Assembly (NCBI RefSeq): GCF_003143855.1
Contig: NZ_QFRK01000003.1
Location: forward strand, 160,734 to 224,733
Direction: 5' to 3'
Source: Streptomyces sp. NWU339
GTDB lineage: Bacteria; Actinomycetota; Actinomycetes; Streptomycetales; Streptomycetaceae
Length of the DNA: 64,000 nucleotides
Shown here piece by piece: positions 15,828 to 24,342 of the stretch (its first letter is position 1; the number at the start of each line of letters is the position of its first letter). Both the position numbers and the translations under genes were made by a program. Under the pieces are notes generated by a model. The model searched no databases. It worked only from the letters and a program-made list of their open reading frames with translations, and was not told the DNA's origin.

Positions 15828-17296
15828 GCGGCGCCGACGCCCCCGCGGGCGGCTCGAAGAGTGAGTGGACCGGGCAGGTCGGGAAGCAGGCCGGGCCCGA
15901 GGCCAAGTCCGAGGGCAGGTCCGGGCAGACGCAGACCCTGCTCATCCTCGGCGCACGCGGCGACCTGACGGCCAGGCTGCTCCTTCCGGGGCTGGGCGGC
16001 CTGGTCGCCTCGTCCTCGCTGACCGACCTCTTCCTCGTCGGCAGCGACCGGGGCGAGGAAGGCGAGGAGGCGTGGCAAGCGGTCGTCGCGCAGGCGTTCG
16101 CGGCCGGTGAGGCGAGCGGACCGGCCGTCGACACCGTCGTCCGCAACGCGCGCTATGTGGCCGCGGACGCCACCGACGAGGGTGACCTGCGCCGCCTGCT
16201 GGAGTGCCGCCGTGGTCGCCTCACGCTGTACTTCGCGCTGCCGGCGGCCGTGACGGTCGAGGCCTGCCGGGTGCTGGCCCGGATCGGCGTGCCGGACGGT
16301 ACGCGCCTGGTGCTGGAGAAGCCCTTCGGCACCGACGCGGCCAGTGCGACCGCGCTGAACGAGCTGCTGCACGGCTTCGTGCCCGAGGACCACGTGCACC
16401 GCGTCGACCACTTCCTCGGCATGTCGACGGTGCTCAACATCCTCGGCGTCCGGTTCGCCAACCGGGTGGTCGAACCGTTGCTCTCCGCGGAGCACGTCGA
16501 GGCGGTCGACATCGTGTTCGACGAGACGCTCGGCCTCGAGGGCCGGGCCGGCTTCTACGACGTGACGGGTGCTCTGCGCGACATGATCCAGAGCCATCTG
16601 CTCCAGGTGCTGGCGATCGCGGCGATGCCCCCGCCGAGCACGCTGGAACAGCTCGAGGTGCGGGACTCCAAGGCGCACATCCTCCGGGCGACCCGGGTCT
16701 GGGACGACCGTCCCGAGCGGTTCAGCCGTCGTGCCCGCTACACCGCCGGCACGATCGACGGCCGTTCACTCCCGTCGTACGTCGACGAGGAGGGCATCGA
16801 CCCCGCCCGGGGGACGGAGACCCTGGCCGAGGTGGTGTTCGCCGTCGACACCTGGCGGTGGGCCGGTGTGCCGTTCCGCGTCCGCTCGGGCAAGGCGATC
16901 GGCTCGCCCCGGCAGGAGGTCACGTTCTGGTTCAAGGCCCCCCAGCACGTCCCGGACGGGCTCACCGGCGAGGCCCGCGCCAACAGGCTGCACATCGGCC
17001 TCGGCCCGCGTCGCCTCCAGATGGACATCAACATCAACGGGCCGGGCGACCCGTCCACCATCTCCCCGGTCACGCTCGACACGCGTTTCGGCCCCGGCGA
17101 GCTCTTCGAGTACGGCGAGGTGCTGCGGGGCGTCCTGGAGGACGAGAAGCCCCTGTCGGTGCGCGACGACATGTCGGTCGAGTCGTGGCGCATCGTCCAG
17201 CCGGTGCTGGACGCGTGGCGCGACGGCCGGGTCCCGCTCGAGGAGTACCCGGCGGGGAGTTCCGGTCCGGCGGCATGGGAGGCCAGGACGCCATGA
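15824..17296 (+). CDS. Divergent glucose-6-phosphate dehydrogenase homologue
   Basis: This encodes 490 residues with full-length G6PDH architecture. The NAD(P) motif is G43-ARGDLTA. LEKPFGTD is conserved. The active-site stretch reads RVDHFLGMS at 193-201, against RIDHYLGKE in true G6PDH. The catalytic Asp195 and His258 (in MIQSHLLQ) remain. The residues equivalent to Leuconostoc Lys21, Tyr179 and Lys182 are Ala50, Phe197 and Met200; by my recall of that structure these bind the substrate phosphate. The protein is therefore probably an active sugar dehydrogenase with altered substrate, perhaps non-phosphorylated. It is ATGA-coupled on both sides to the lactonase and the sugar porter. A Lys/Gly-rich tail of about 30 residues precedes the domain. 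Confidence 0.85.
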   Translation: MSGADAPAGGSKSEWTGQVGKQAGPEAKSEGRSGQTQTLLILGARGDLTARLLLPGLGGLVASSSLTDLFLVGSDRGEEGEEAWQAVVAQAFAAGEASGPAVDTVVRNARYVAADATDEGDLRRLLECRRGRLTLYFALPAAVTVEACRVLARIGVPDGTRLVLEKPFGTDAASATALNELLHGFVPEDHVHRVDHFLGMSTVLNILGVRFANRVVEPLLSAEHVEAVDIVFDETLGLEGRAGFYDVTGALRDMIQSHLLQVLAIAAMPPPSTLEQLEVRDSKAHILRATRVWDDRPERFSRRARYTAGTIDGRSLPSYVDEEGIDPARGTETLAEVVFAVDTWRWAGVPFRVRSGKAIGSPRQEVTFWFKAPQHVPDGLTGEARANRLHIGLGPRRLQMDININGPGDPSTISPVTLDTRFGPGELFEYGEVLRGVLEDEKPLSVRDDMSVESWRIVQPVLDAWRDGRVPLEEYPAGSSGPAAWEARTP

Positions 17297-18717
17297 GCGA
17301 AGCGCTGAACACGCGACCCGGAGAGGAGAGCCAGTTCGTCCACCTCACCCCGCAGGGGGTGCACCGTGTCCGCCGCTGGGCGATGTCCATCACCCTCGGC
17401 AGCTTCCTGTTCGGCTTCGACACCGGGATCATCTCGGGCGCGCTGCTGTTCATCCGGGAGGACTTCGACCTCAACTCCTTCGAGCAGAGCTCGGTGGTGA
17501 GCGTCCTGCTGCTCGGCGCGGTCGTCGGCGCGCTGACCAGCGGGAGGATCGCGGACCGCTACGGACGGCGTCCGCTCCTCGCCGGCCTCGGTGTCCTGTT
17601 CTTCCTCGGGATCGTCGCCGCCGCCCTCGCAGGCGGCTACGGGGTGCTGATGCTCGGCCGCGTCATCATGGGCCTCGCCGTCGGCGGTGTGTCGGCCACG
17701 GTGCCGACCTACCTCGGTGAGATGGCACCGGCTCAGGTCCGGGGCCGCGTCCTCAGCCTCAACCAGCTGCTCATCAGCACCGGTCTGCTCGCCTCCTACC
17801 TGGTGAACTGGGCCTTCTCCGGGTCCGAGAACTGGCGCGGGATGTTCTGGGTCGGTGGCATCCCGTCCGCGCTCCTCGTCCTGGCGTGCCTGTGGCTGCC
17901 CGAATCCCCGGTGTGGTCGCTCACCCACGGCAGGACGGACCAAGCCCGAAGGACGCTCGACAAGGTCACCGAGCCTGGCGGTACAGACCTGGTCGTCGCG
18001 CGCTTCGGCAGCACCGACCAGGAGGGCGAGCAGCGTCGTAAGAGGACCGGAAGCGGCTCCGGGAACCTGCGGGCGCTGTTGGCCCCGGCGGTCCGCCCCG
18101 CACTCCTGGTCGGCGTGATCCTCGCCGCCCTTCAGCAGTTCTCCGGGATCAACACGATCCTCTACTACGCGCCGACGATCATGGGAAAGGCCGGCCTGTC
18201 CGCCTCGAACGCGATCTTCTACTCGGTCTTCATCGGCGTCATCAACGTCGTCATCACCGTGGTCTCGCTCAACCTCGTCGACCGGCTCGGCCGCCGCCCC
18301 CTGCTGCTCGGCTCCCTGGCGGCGATGGCGGTCTCCATCGCGCTGCTGGGTGTGGCGTTCGCCGTGAAGCTGCCCCCGGTGCTCATGCTCGTGTTCATGC
18401 TGCTGTACATCATCGGGTTCGGGGTCGGCCTGGGCCCGGTCTTCTGGGTGCTGCTCGGCGAGCTCTTCCCCCCAGCCCAACGCGCCGAGGGATCCAGCGC
18501 CGGTGCGACCGTGAACTGGCTCTCCAACTTCGCGGTGAGCCTGGTGTTCCTCCCCCTGATCTCGGCCATCGGGGAAGGGCCCACCTTCTGGATCTTCGCC
18601 GCGATCTGCGTCCTCGGCGTGGGGTTCGTCGCCCGGTTCGTCCCCGAGACGCGCAGCCGTCACGCCGACGAGGTGGGTGCGGATCTGCGCCGGCGGTGGC
18701 ACGTGCCGACGGCGTGA
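17293..18717 (+). CDS. Sugar porter family MFS transporter
   Basis: This encodes 474 residues with 12 predicted helices. Sugar-porter signatures are FGFDTGIISGAL in helix 1, GRIADRYGRRPLL between helices 2 and 3, PESPVW after helix 6, the sugar-binding QQFSGINTILYYAP in helix 7, DRLGRRPLL, and PETRSR after helix 12. This is the XylE/GLUT-type proton-sugar symporter group, which imports free sugars without phosphorylation. Its ATG overlaps the dehydrogenase stop. The pairing supports uptake of an unphosphorylated sugar, followed by oxidation and lactone hydrolysis. Confidence 0.93.
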   Translation: MSEALNTRPGEESQFVHLTPQGVHRVRRWAMSITLGSFLFGFDTGIISGALLFIREDFDLNSFEQSSVVSVLLLGAVVGALTSGRIADRYGRRPLLAGLGVLFFLGIVAAALAGGYGVLMLGRVIMGLAVGGVSATVPTYLGEMAPAQVRGRVLSLNQLLISTGLLASYLVNWAFSGSENWRGMFWVGGIPSALLVLACLWLPESPVWSLTHGRTDQARRTLDKVTEPGGTDLVVARFGSTDQEGEQRRKRTGSGSGNLRALLAPAVRPALLVGVILAALQQFSGINTILYYAPTIMGKAGLSASNAIFYSVFIGVINVVITVVSLNLVDRLGRRPLLLGSLAAMAVSIALLGVAFAVKLPPVLMLVFMLLYIIGFGVGLGPVFWVLLGELFPPAQRAEGSSAGATVNWLSNFAVSLVFLPLISAIGEGPTFWIFAAICVLGVGFVARFVPETRSRHADEVGADLRRRWHVPTA

Positions 18718-18735
18718 ACGAACGCCGGGGCCGGG

Positions 18736-19920
18736 CTACGCGCCGTGCTCCGGACGGCCCGTTTCCGGGGCGGGCCGCAGTCGGTCCGCCCCGGAAACGG
18801 CGTCTTCCAGTGTGACGGCGAAGAGGGCGGCGTCGTCCTGGAGGTTCCCCCCGGTGTGCCGGGAGACGGCGGAGAGGACGGCGTCGAGTACCGCGTCCGG
18901 ATCGGGCGGGAAGTGCCGGGACAGCGCCGGGACGGGGTCGAAGAAGACCCCGTCCGCGTCGCGGGCTTCGTTGATGCCGTCGGTGTACAGCACCAGGGTG
19001 GCCCCGACGGGCAGGTCGAACAGGTCGACCGGGACCTCGTCGTCGGCGTCGAGAAGGTCAAGGCCCAGTGGCAGCGCCGGCGTGGCCGGTTCCAGCGGGA
19101 GCACCTTGCCGTCGTGGACCAGCAGGGGCGCCTCGTGGCCCCGGTTGGCGATGCGGAGCACGGAGTAGTCGGGGGGAAGCTCCGCGACGACGGCCGTGGC
19201 GAACGACTCGGCGTCCTCCCCGCTCGACTCGCTGATGACCTCCTGCATCCTGTTCTCCAGCTGCCGGACGACGCCCGGCAGATCCGGCCGGTGCTGGCTG
19301 GCCTCGTGGAAGGAGCCGAGCAGGGCGTTGACCGTACGGATCGCCTGGAGCCCCTTGCCGCGTACATCGGCGATGAGCATCCGGATGCCGTGCGGGGTCT
19401 CCTTGATCGCGAAGAAATCGCCTCCGATGGCGGCCTCCTTGTGGGCGACCTCGTACCGGGTGGCCACCGCCAGCCGTCCCACCCGGTCGGGCAGATCCGG
19501 GAGCACCGCGCGCTGCAGCACCGCCGCCACTTCGCGGCTCGTCCTCAACTGCGCCCGGTCGCGGGCCAGCACCACATTGAGGAATGCCGCGACGACGGTG
19601 AGCAGGACCAGGCTGCTGAACGGGACGGCCTCGTCGATGCCCGGCTCTCTTTTCAGGATCACGATGCTGAGCCCCAAGAGGTTCGCCACCACGCCGATGG
19701 CGCACGTCCCGCGCAGGGAAAGAAGCGGCGCGGCCACCACCGTGGCGGCTGCGAGCAAGGGGAACGTGTTCAAGGCCCCCCGGGTGACGAAGCTGACGAC
19801 GAGCGCGGCCACGATCATCGCGGCGGGCAGCCACCGCAGCCGCAGCCGCCGCCGCTCCCTTTCCGTCGGCTCCTCGCGGCCGCCCGACTTCCTGCGACCG
19901 TTGCGCATTCCGCCGCCCAT
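18736..19920 (-). CDS. Membrane-bound PP2C/SpoIIE-type serine phosphatase
   Basis: This encodes 394 residues. Residues 30-125 form about four membrane helices, followed by a short linker helix. Residues 150-380 are a PP2C SpoIIE domain: IGGDFF and MLIADVRGKG (metal-binding Asp), YTDGINEARD, and the late metal motif QDDAALFAV. Such proteins dephosphorylate anti-anti-sigma factors or similar regulators, responding to membrane or cytoplasmic cues. No anti-sigma partner lies next to it. It converges with the sugar porter gene, with 18 bases between stops. Confidence 0.9.
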   Translation of the reverse strand: MGGGMRNGRRKSGGREEPTERERRRLRLRWLPAAMIVAALVVSFVTRGALNTFPLLAAATVVAAPLLSLRGTCAIGVVANLLGLSIVILKREPGIDEAVPFSSLVLLTVVAAFLNVVLARDRAQLRTSREVAAVLQRAVLPDLPDRVGRLAVATRYEVAHKEAAIGGDFFAIKETPHGIRMLIADVRGKGLQAIRTVNALLGSFHEASQHRPDLPGVVRQLENRMQEVISESSGEDAESFATAVVAELPPDYSVLRIANRGHEAPLLVHDGKVLPLEPATPALPLGLDLLDADDEVPVDLFDLPVGATLVLYTDGINEARDADGVFFDPVPALSRHFPPDPDAVLDAVLSAVSRHTGGNLQDDAALFAVTLEDAVSGADRLRPAPETGRPEHGA

Positions 19921-20090
19921 GACCCGATCGTCTCAGGGAATCGGACCCCCGGCAGGCCCGGCGAGGTTCCCGCCGGGCGGACCTTGCGGTCGTGGGGGAC
20001 CATGAGCAGGATGCACCGTGGGGACCGGGGCCCCCGTGTCGGTAACGGCAGGGGCGGACCGCTACCCGGAGTACATTTCAGGAGACAGCG

Positions 20091-20921
20091 ATGTCCCATG
20101 AGGCTTGTGAGCCGGAGACCCCGCATCTCGACTTCGAGGGCACGACCCCCTACGAGGACTACGTCAGGGCGGATGTCCTCACCCACCTCCAGCACACCCT
20201 CTCCGACGATCCCGGAGAGATGGTCTTCCTGGTCACGACCCAGGTGATGGAGCTGTGGTTCACCGTCATCGTGCACGAGTGGGAGACGGCGGCGAACGCG
20301 CTGCGGGGTGACGACGTACCGACCGCGATCGACGCGCTGAAGCGGTCCGCGCGGGAGCTGGAGGCGCTGAACGCCTCCTGGAAGCCACTCGGACAGCTCA
20401 CCCCCGCCCAGTTCAACGCCTACCGCGGCGCGCTCGGCGAGGGCTCCGGTTTCCAGTCGGCGATGTACCGGCGCCTGGAGTTCCTGCTCGGCGACAAGTC
20501 CGCGTCCATGCTGGTCCCGCACCGGGGCGCGCCCCGTGCGCACGCCGAGCTGGAGAAGGCGCTGCACGAGCCGAGCCTGTACGACGAGGTGCTGCGCCTC
20601 CTCGCGCGGCGCGGGCACGCGATCCCCGAGGACGTGCTGCGGCGCGACGTGTCCCGGCGGTACGAGCCGTCGCCGGAGGTGGAGTCGGTCTGGGCGGCCG
20701 TCTACTCGGGTGACGAACGGGACGAGGTGGCCCGCCTCGGCGAGGCGCTGACCGATGTCGCCGAGCTGGTGTGGCGCTGGCGCAACGACCACCTGGTCGC
20801 CACCCGCCGCGCGATGGGCGCCAAGGCGGGCACCGGAGGCTCCGCCGGGGTGGCCTGGCTGGAGAAGCGGGCGCAGAAGAACGTGTTCCCCGAGCTGTGG
20901 ACGGCGCGATCCCATGTCTGA
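20091..20921 (+). CDS. tdo: Tryptophan 2,3-dioxygenase
   Basis: This encodes 276 residues after a GGAGA site. It has the tetrameric heme dioxygenase layout: LVTTQVMELWFTVIVHEWE near residue 45, GFQSAMYRRLEFLLG, and the heme-ligand region RWRNDHLVATRRAMGAKAGTGGS, with the proximal His in NDH. It opens the indole ring of L-tryptophan to give N-formylkynurenine. The stop overlaps the start of the kynureninase gene by 8 bases. The first committed step of the kynurenine route is thus coupled directly to a later one. Confidence 0.95.
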   Translation: MSHEACEPETPHLDFEGTTPYEDYVRADVLTHLQHTLSDDPGEMVFLVTTQVMELWFTVIVHEWETAANALRGDDVPTAIDALKRSARELEALNASWKPLGQLTPAQFNAYRGALGEGSGFQSAMYRRLEFLLGDKSASMLVPHRGAPRAHAELEKALHEPSLYDEVLRLLARRGHAIPEDVLRRDVSRRYEPSPEVESVWAAVYSGDERDEVARLGEALTDVAELVWRWRNDHLVATRRAMGAKAGTGGSAGVAWLEKRAQKNVFPELWTARSHV

Positions 20922-22128
20922 ACTGGTGATGAAGGCAGAGAAACTGGACGCGGCCGACGAGCTGGCGGTCAAACGGGCCGAGTTCGTTCTGGAGGAGGGC
21001 GGAGGCACCGTCTACCTCGACGGCAACTCGCTGGGCGCGCTGCCCGCCACCGTCCCCGGCCGGATCGAGGACGTGGTCCGCCGGGAGTGGGGCGAGCTGC
21101 GCATCCGGTCCTGGACGGAAGAGGGCTGGTGGACGGCGCCCGAGCGGATCGGCGACCGCATCGCACCGCTGGTCGGCGCGGCGGCCGGGCAGATCGTGGT
21201 CGGCGACTCGACCAGTGTCAACGTGTTCAAGGCACTGGTGGGCGCGGTACGACTGGCGCGGCTGACGGACCCGGGGCGGAACGAGATCGTGGTCGACGCG
21301 ACCACGTTCCCCACGGACGGCTACATCGCCGAGTCGGCGGCCCGGATGACCGGCTGCACCCTGCGCCCGGTACCGCCGTCCGAGGTGGCGGGCGCGCTCG
21401 GCACCCGTACCGCCGCCGTACTGCTCAACCACGTCGACTACCGCACCGGCCGACTGCACGACCTCCCCTCGCTCACGGCCGTCGTGCACATGGCTGGGGC
21501 GCCGGTCGTATGGGACCTGTGCCACAGCGCGGGCGCGCTGCCGGTCGGACTGGACGCGCACGGTGTGGACCTGGCGGTCGGCTGTACCTACAAGTACCTG
21601 AACGGCGGCCCCGGTTCACCGGCGTTCCTGTACGTGCGCGAGGGCCTGCAGCACCTCTTCGACTCCCCGCTGCCCGGCTGGAACTCCCACGCGGATCCCT
21701 TCGGGATGCGCCCGGACTACGAACCGGCGCCGGGCGCGCTGCGCGGGCGGGTCGGCACCCCGGACATCCTCTCCACGCTCGCCCTGGAGGCGGCGCTGGA
21801 GGTCTGGGACGGCGTCACGGTCGAGGCGGTGCGAGCCAAGTCCCTCGCGCTGACGGACTTCTTCCTGGAGTGCGTCGAGGCGTACGTCCCCGAGGGCCGG
21901 GTCGAGTGCGTGACCCCGCGTGCGCACCGGGAGCGGGGCAGCCAGATCGCCCTGCGCTGCCGGGACGCCGGTGACGTGATGAAGCGGCTGATCGGGCGTG
22001 GCGTGGTCGGCGACTTCCGCCGACCGGACGTGCTCCGCTTCGGCTTCACCCCGCTGTACGTCGGCTTCGCGGACGTGGAGCGGGCGGCGCGGGTCCTGGC
22101 GGACGTCCTGGCGGAGCCCGGAACCTAG
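20914..22128 (+). CDS. kynU: Kynureninase
   Basis: This encodes 404 residues from ATG 20914 inside the end of the dioxygenase gene. Fold-type I PLP enzyme marks are YLDGNSLGALP, GDSTSVNVFKAL, VVWDLCHSAGALPV (Asp binding the pyridine N) and the Schiff-base Lys in GCTYKYLNGGPG. It cleaves kynurenine to anthranilate and alanine. Together with the upstream dioxygenase and the downstream formamidase it gives the whole tryptophan-to-anthranilate path. Anthranilate from this path can feed Streptomyces secondary metabolism. Confidence 0.95.
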   Translation: MSELVMKAEKLDAADELAVKRAEFVLEEGGGTVYLDGNSLGALPATVPGRIEDVVRREWGELRIRSWTEEGWWTAPERIGDRIAPLVGAAAGQIVVGDSTSVNVFKALVGAVRLARLTDPGRNEIVVDATTFPTDGYIAESAARMTGCTLRPVPPSEVAGALGTRTAAVLLNHVDYRTGRLHDLPSLTAVVHMAGAPVVWDLCHSAGALPVGLDAHGVDLAVGCTYKYLNGGPGSPAFLYVREGLQHLFDSPLPGWNSHADPFGMRPDYEPAPGALRGRVGTPDILSTLALEAALEVWDGVTVEAVRAKSLALTDFFLECVEAYVPEGRVECVTPRAHRERGSQIALRCRDAGDVMKRLIGRGVVGDFRRPDVLRFGFTPLYVGFADVERAARVLADVLAEPGT

Positions 22129-22338
22129 GCGACGGCCCGGCCGGGACGGTGCCCGTGCGGGCGGGTGTGGACGGGCGGAGGCCGGTACGGCACGGTGTGC
22201 TGCCGAACCGCTCCGCAGGGTGTTCACCGAGCGTGATATCCCCATGTCCACGCCTGTCGTCGGGCTGATACCGTCCCGGCCAACGGCCGAAGTCTTCTCT
22301 CGTCCGCCAAGTACGTTTCACCGCTGAGAGGTTGGAGC

Positions 22339-23208
22339 ATGACGGACGACTCCGCAGCCGCCCGGGCCGCCGCCGAGGAGGAGTCGGCCTTCTCCCATCC
22401 GCCCGTCGGCCCCGACGCCACCGCGGCCTACGGCGACCACCCGGACCAGCTGATCGACTTCTACGCGCCGCGCGGTGAGGGCGGACCCGCGCCGGTCGTC
22501 GTCGTCCTGCACGGCGGCGCCTGGCGCGCCCCCTACGACCGTCGCCACATCAGCCCGTTCGCCGCGTTCCTGGCCGGCCGGGGCTTCGCCGTGGCCAGTG
22601 TCGAATACCGGCGCGGTGCGGGGGAGTCCGGCGGCGGTGACCCGGTCGCGGGCCGATGGCCCGACACCTTCGACGACGTCTCTGCGGCGCTGGACGTCCT
22701 GCCCGAGCTGGCCCGGCAGCACCTGCCCGCGGCCGACCCGCGCCGCATCGTGCTCACCGGCCACTCGGCCGGCGGCCATCTGGCGCTGTGGGCGGCCGCC
22801 CGGCACGTCCTGCCCGCCGACAGCCCCTGGCGCACCGACCGTCCCGCCCCGCTGCGCGGGGTCGTCGCGCTCGCCCCGATCGCCGACCTCGCGGTCGCCG
22901 ACAAGCTGGACGTCTGCGGCGGTGCTGCCCGCCAACTCCTCGGCGGTGACGAGGGGTTCGCGGAGCGTCAACCGTACGCGGACCCGGCGCTGCTGCTGCC
23001 CACCGGTATCGCCACGGTCCTCGTCCAGGGCCGGGACGACGTCGACGTCCCGCAGGTGGTCGCCGAGTCCTACGCGGAAGCGGCGGCGAAGGCCGGCGAG
23101 GTGGTCGGCCTGACGCTGCTGGCGGACGCCGGTCACTTCCCGCTGATCGACCCGGCGGCGGACGCCTGCGCGGTGGTGGCGGAGGAGATCGCCCAACTCG
23201 CCTGGTGA
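22339..23208 (+). CDS. Alpha/beta hydrolase, probable kynurenine formamidase
   Basis: This encodes 289 residues after a GAGAGGTTGGAG site. The oxyanion motif is VVVLHGGAWRAPYD. The nucleophile elbow is TGHSAGGHLAL with Ser in GxSxG form, and acid and His are in the GRDDVDVPQ and DAGHFPLID regions. HGG-x-W plus GHSAGGH is the pattern of AFMID-type formamidases rather than of the cyclase-like KynB family. Its position 210 bases after kynU supports hydrolysis of N-formylkynurenine to kynurenine. From memory, the equivalent S. coelicolor three-gene set has been shown to do this. Confidence 0.85.
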   Translation: MTDDSAAARAAAEEESAFSHPPVGPDATAAYGDHPDQLIDFYAPRGEGGPAPVVVVLHGGAWRAPYDRRHISPFAAFLAGRGFAVASVEYRRGAGESGGGDPVAGRWPDTFDDVSAALDVLPELARQHLPAADPRRIVLTGHSAGGHLALWAAARHVLPADSPWRTDRPAPLRGVVALAPIADLAVADKLDVCGGAARQLLGGDEGFAERQPYADPALLLPTGIATVLVQGRDDVDVPQVVAESYAEAAAKAGEVVGLTLLADAGHFPLIDPAADACAVVAEEIAQLAW

Positions 23209-23267
23209 GTCGGGCCGCTGGGCGACCGGTCACACCCGTCGTCCCCGTCGAACCGTCATACCCGTGA

Positions 23268-23276
23268 TACCTGAGA
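23268..23276 (+). promoter_or_regulatory. TACCTGAGA motif upstream of the first two-component operon
   Basis: The same nonamer occurs at 27598-27606 upstream of the second two-component operon, in both cases 60-120 bases before the first gene. It is a candidate response-regulator site or promoter element. The evidence is only its double occurrence. Confidence 0.3.
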
Positions 23277-23385
23277 GCTACGTTCCAGGTGAGTCCCCCG
23301 GCGGGACGCGGGTTACCTGCGCCGATCCGTAACTTCCTTGCCTGACAAGCCCGATGACCCGGGCGAACAGGGAGGGAAGACGACC

Positions 23386-24342
23386 ATGGGGCTCCGGTGG
23401 CGCCGTACCGCACTCGCCGTTCTCATCGCCTCGGCCGTGACCCTGCCCGTGGCCGGTGCGGCCCGGCCCCGGGTTCCCGCCCCGGCCCCCGCCAGGCTCG
23501 CCCCGCCGACCGCGGCCACCCTCGACGCCGCCTACGCCGCCAACCGTGCCAACGCCGAGGCCGCGGCGCGGATGGCCGCCGACCACGGCGACCGACGGCG
23601 CGCGGCGGCCGACCGCGCCCTGGCGGGTCCCGCCCGGCAGCTGCTGGCCTTCGACGGCCGCGGCCCCGGACGGGTCACCGAGGTGCTCGGCGACCTCGCG
23701 CACGCCGACCGCGTCGCCGTCCTGGTCCCCGGTTCCGACACCGGCCTCGACACCTACGGCCGGTTCCGCGCCGCCGCCGAGGCCCTGCACGCGCGGCTCA
23801 CCCGGGAGGCCCCGGCGGGTATCCGGACGGCGGTCGTCGCCTGGCTCGGCTACGAGACGCCCGGCACGGTCGCCGTCGCCGTCGCCACCACCGACCGGGC
23901 CGACCGGGCCGCTCCCGAACTGCGGTCTCTCGTCGACGACTTGCGCGTCGTCTCCGGTCCGCGCACCCAGATCTCCCTGATCTGCCACTCCTACGGCTCG
24001 GTCGTGTGCGCCCGCGCCGCCGCAGGACTGGACGTCGACGACATCGCGGTCGTCGGCAGCCCGGGGACCGGTACCGACACCGCCGCCGCGCTGCGCACCC
24101 GGGCCCGGATCTGGGCGGCTCGGGGTGCCGACGACTGGGTGGCGAACGTCCCGCACCTCAGCGCCGATCTGTTCGGCACCACCGTCGGCTTCGGCACCGA
24201 TCCCGTCGCGCCGGAGTTCGGTGCCCGGGTCTTCACGGCCGGCGACGGCGGCCACAGCGACTACTTCGCGCCCGGCTCCCCCTCCCTGACCAACCTGACC
24301 CGGATCGTCCTCGGCCGGACCACGGCGGTGACCCATGACTGA
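23386..24342 (+). CDS. Exported alpha/beta hydrolase, DUF1023 family
   Basis: This encodes 318 residues after a strong GGAGGG site. A signal peptide spans residues 1-26 (LRWRRTALAVLIASAVTLPVAGAA). The hydrolase region has RVAVLVPGSDTGLDTYGRF, AVVAWLGYETPG, and the nucleophile elbow ISLICHSYGSVVC, plus a late His in HSDYF. DUF1023 hydrolases are extracellular actinobacterial enzymes without a defined substrate. The gene overlaps the acyltransferase gene by 8 bases and opens a four-gene operon with a two-component system. Confidence 0.87.
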   Translation: MGLRWRRTALAVLIASAVTLPVAGAARPRVPAPAPARLAPPTAATLDAAYAANRANAEAAARMAADHGDRRRAAADRALAGPARQLLAFDGRGPGRVTEVLGDLAHADRVAVLVPGSDTGLDTYGRFRAAAEALHARLTREAPAGIRTAVVAWLGYETPGTVAVAVATTDRADRAAPELRSLVDDLRVVSGPRTQISLICHSYGSVVCARAAAGLDVDDIAVVGSPGTGTDTAAALRTRARIWAARGADDWVANVPHLSADLFGTTVGFGTDPVAPEFGARVFTAGDGGHSDYFAPGSPSLTNLTRIVLGRTTAVTHD

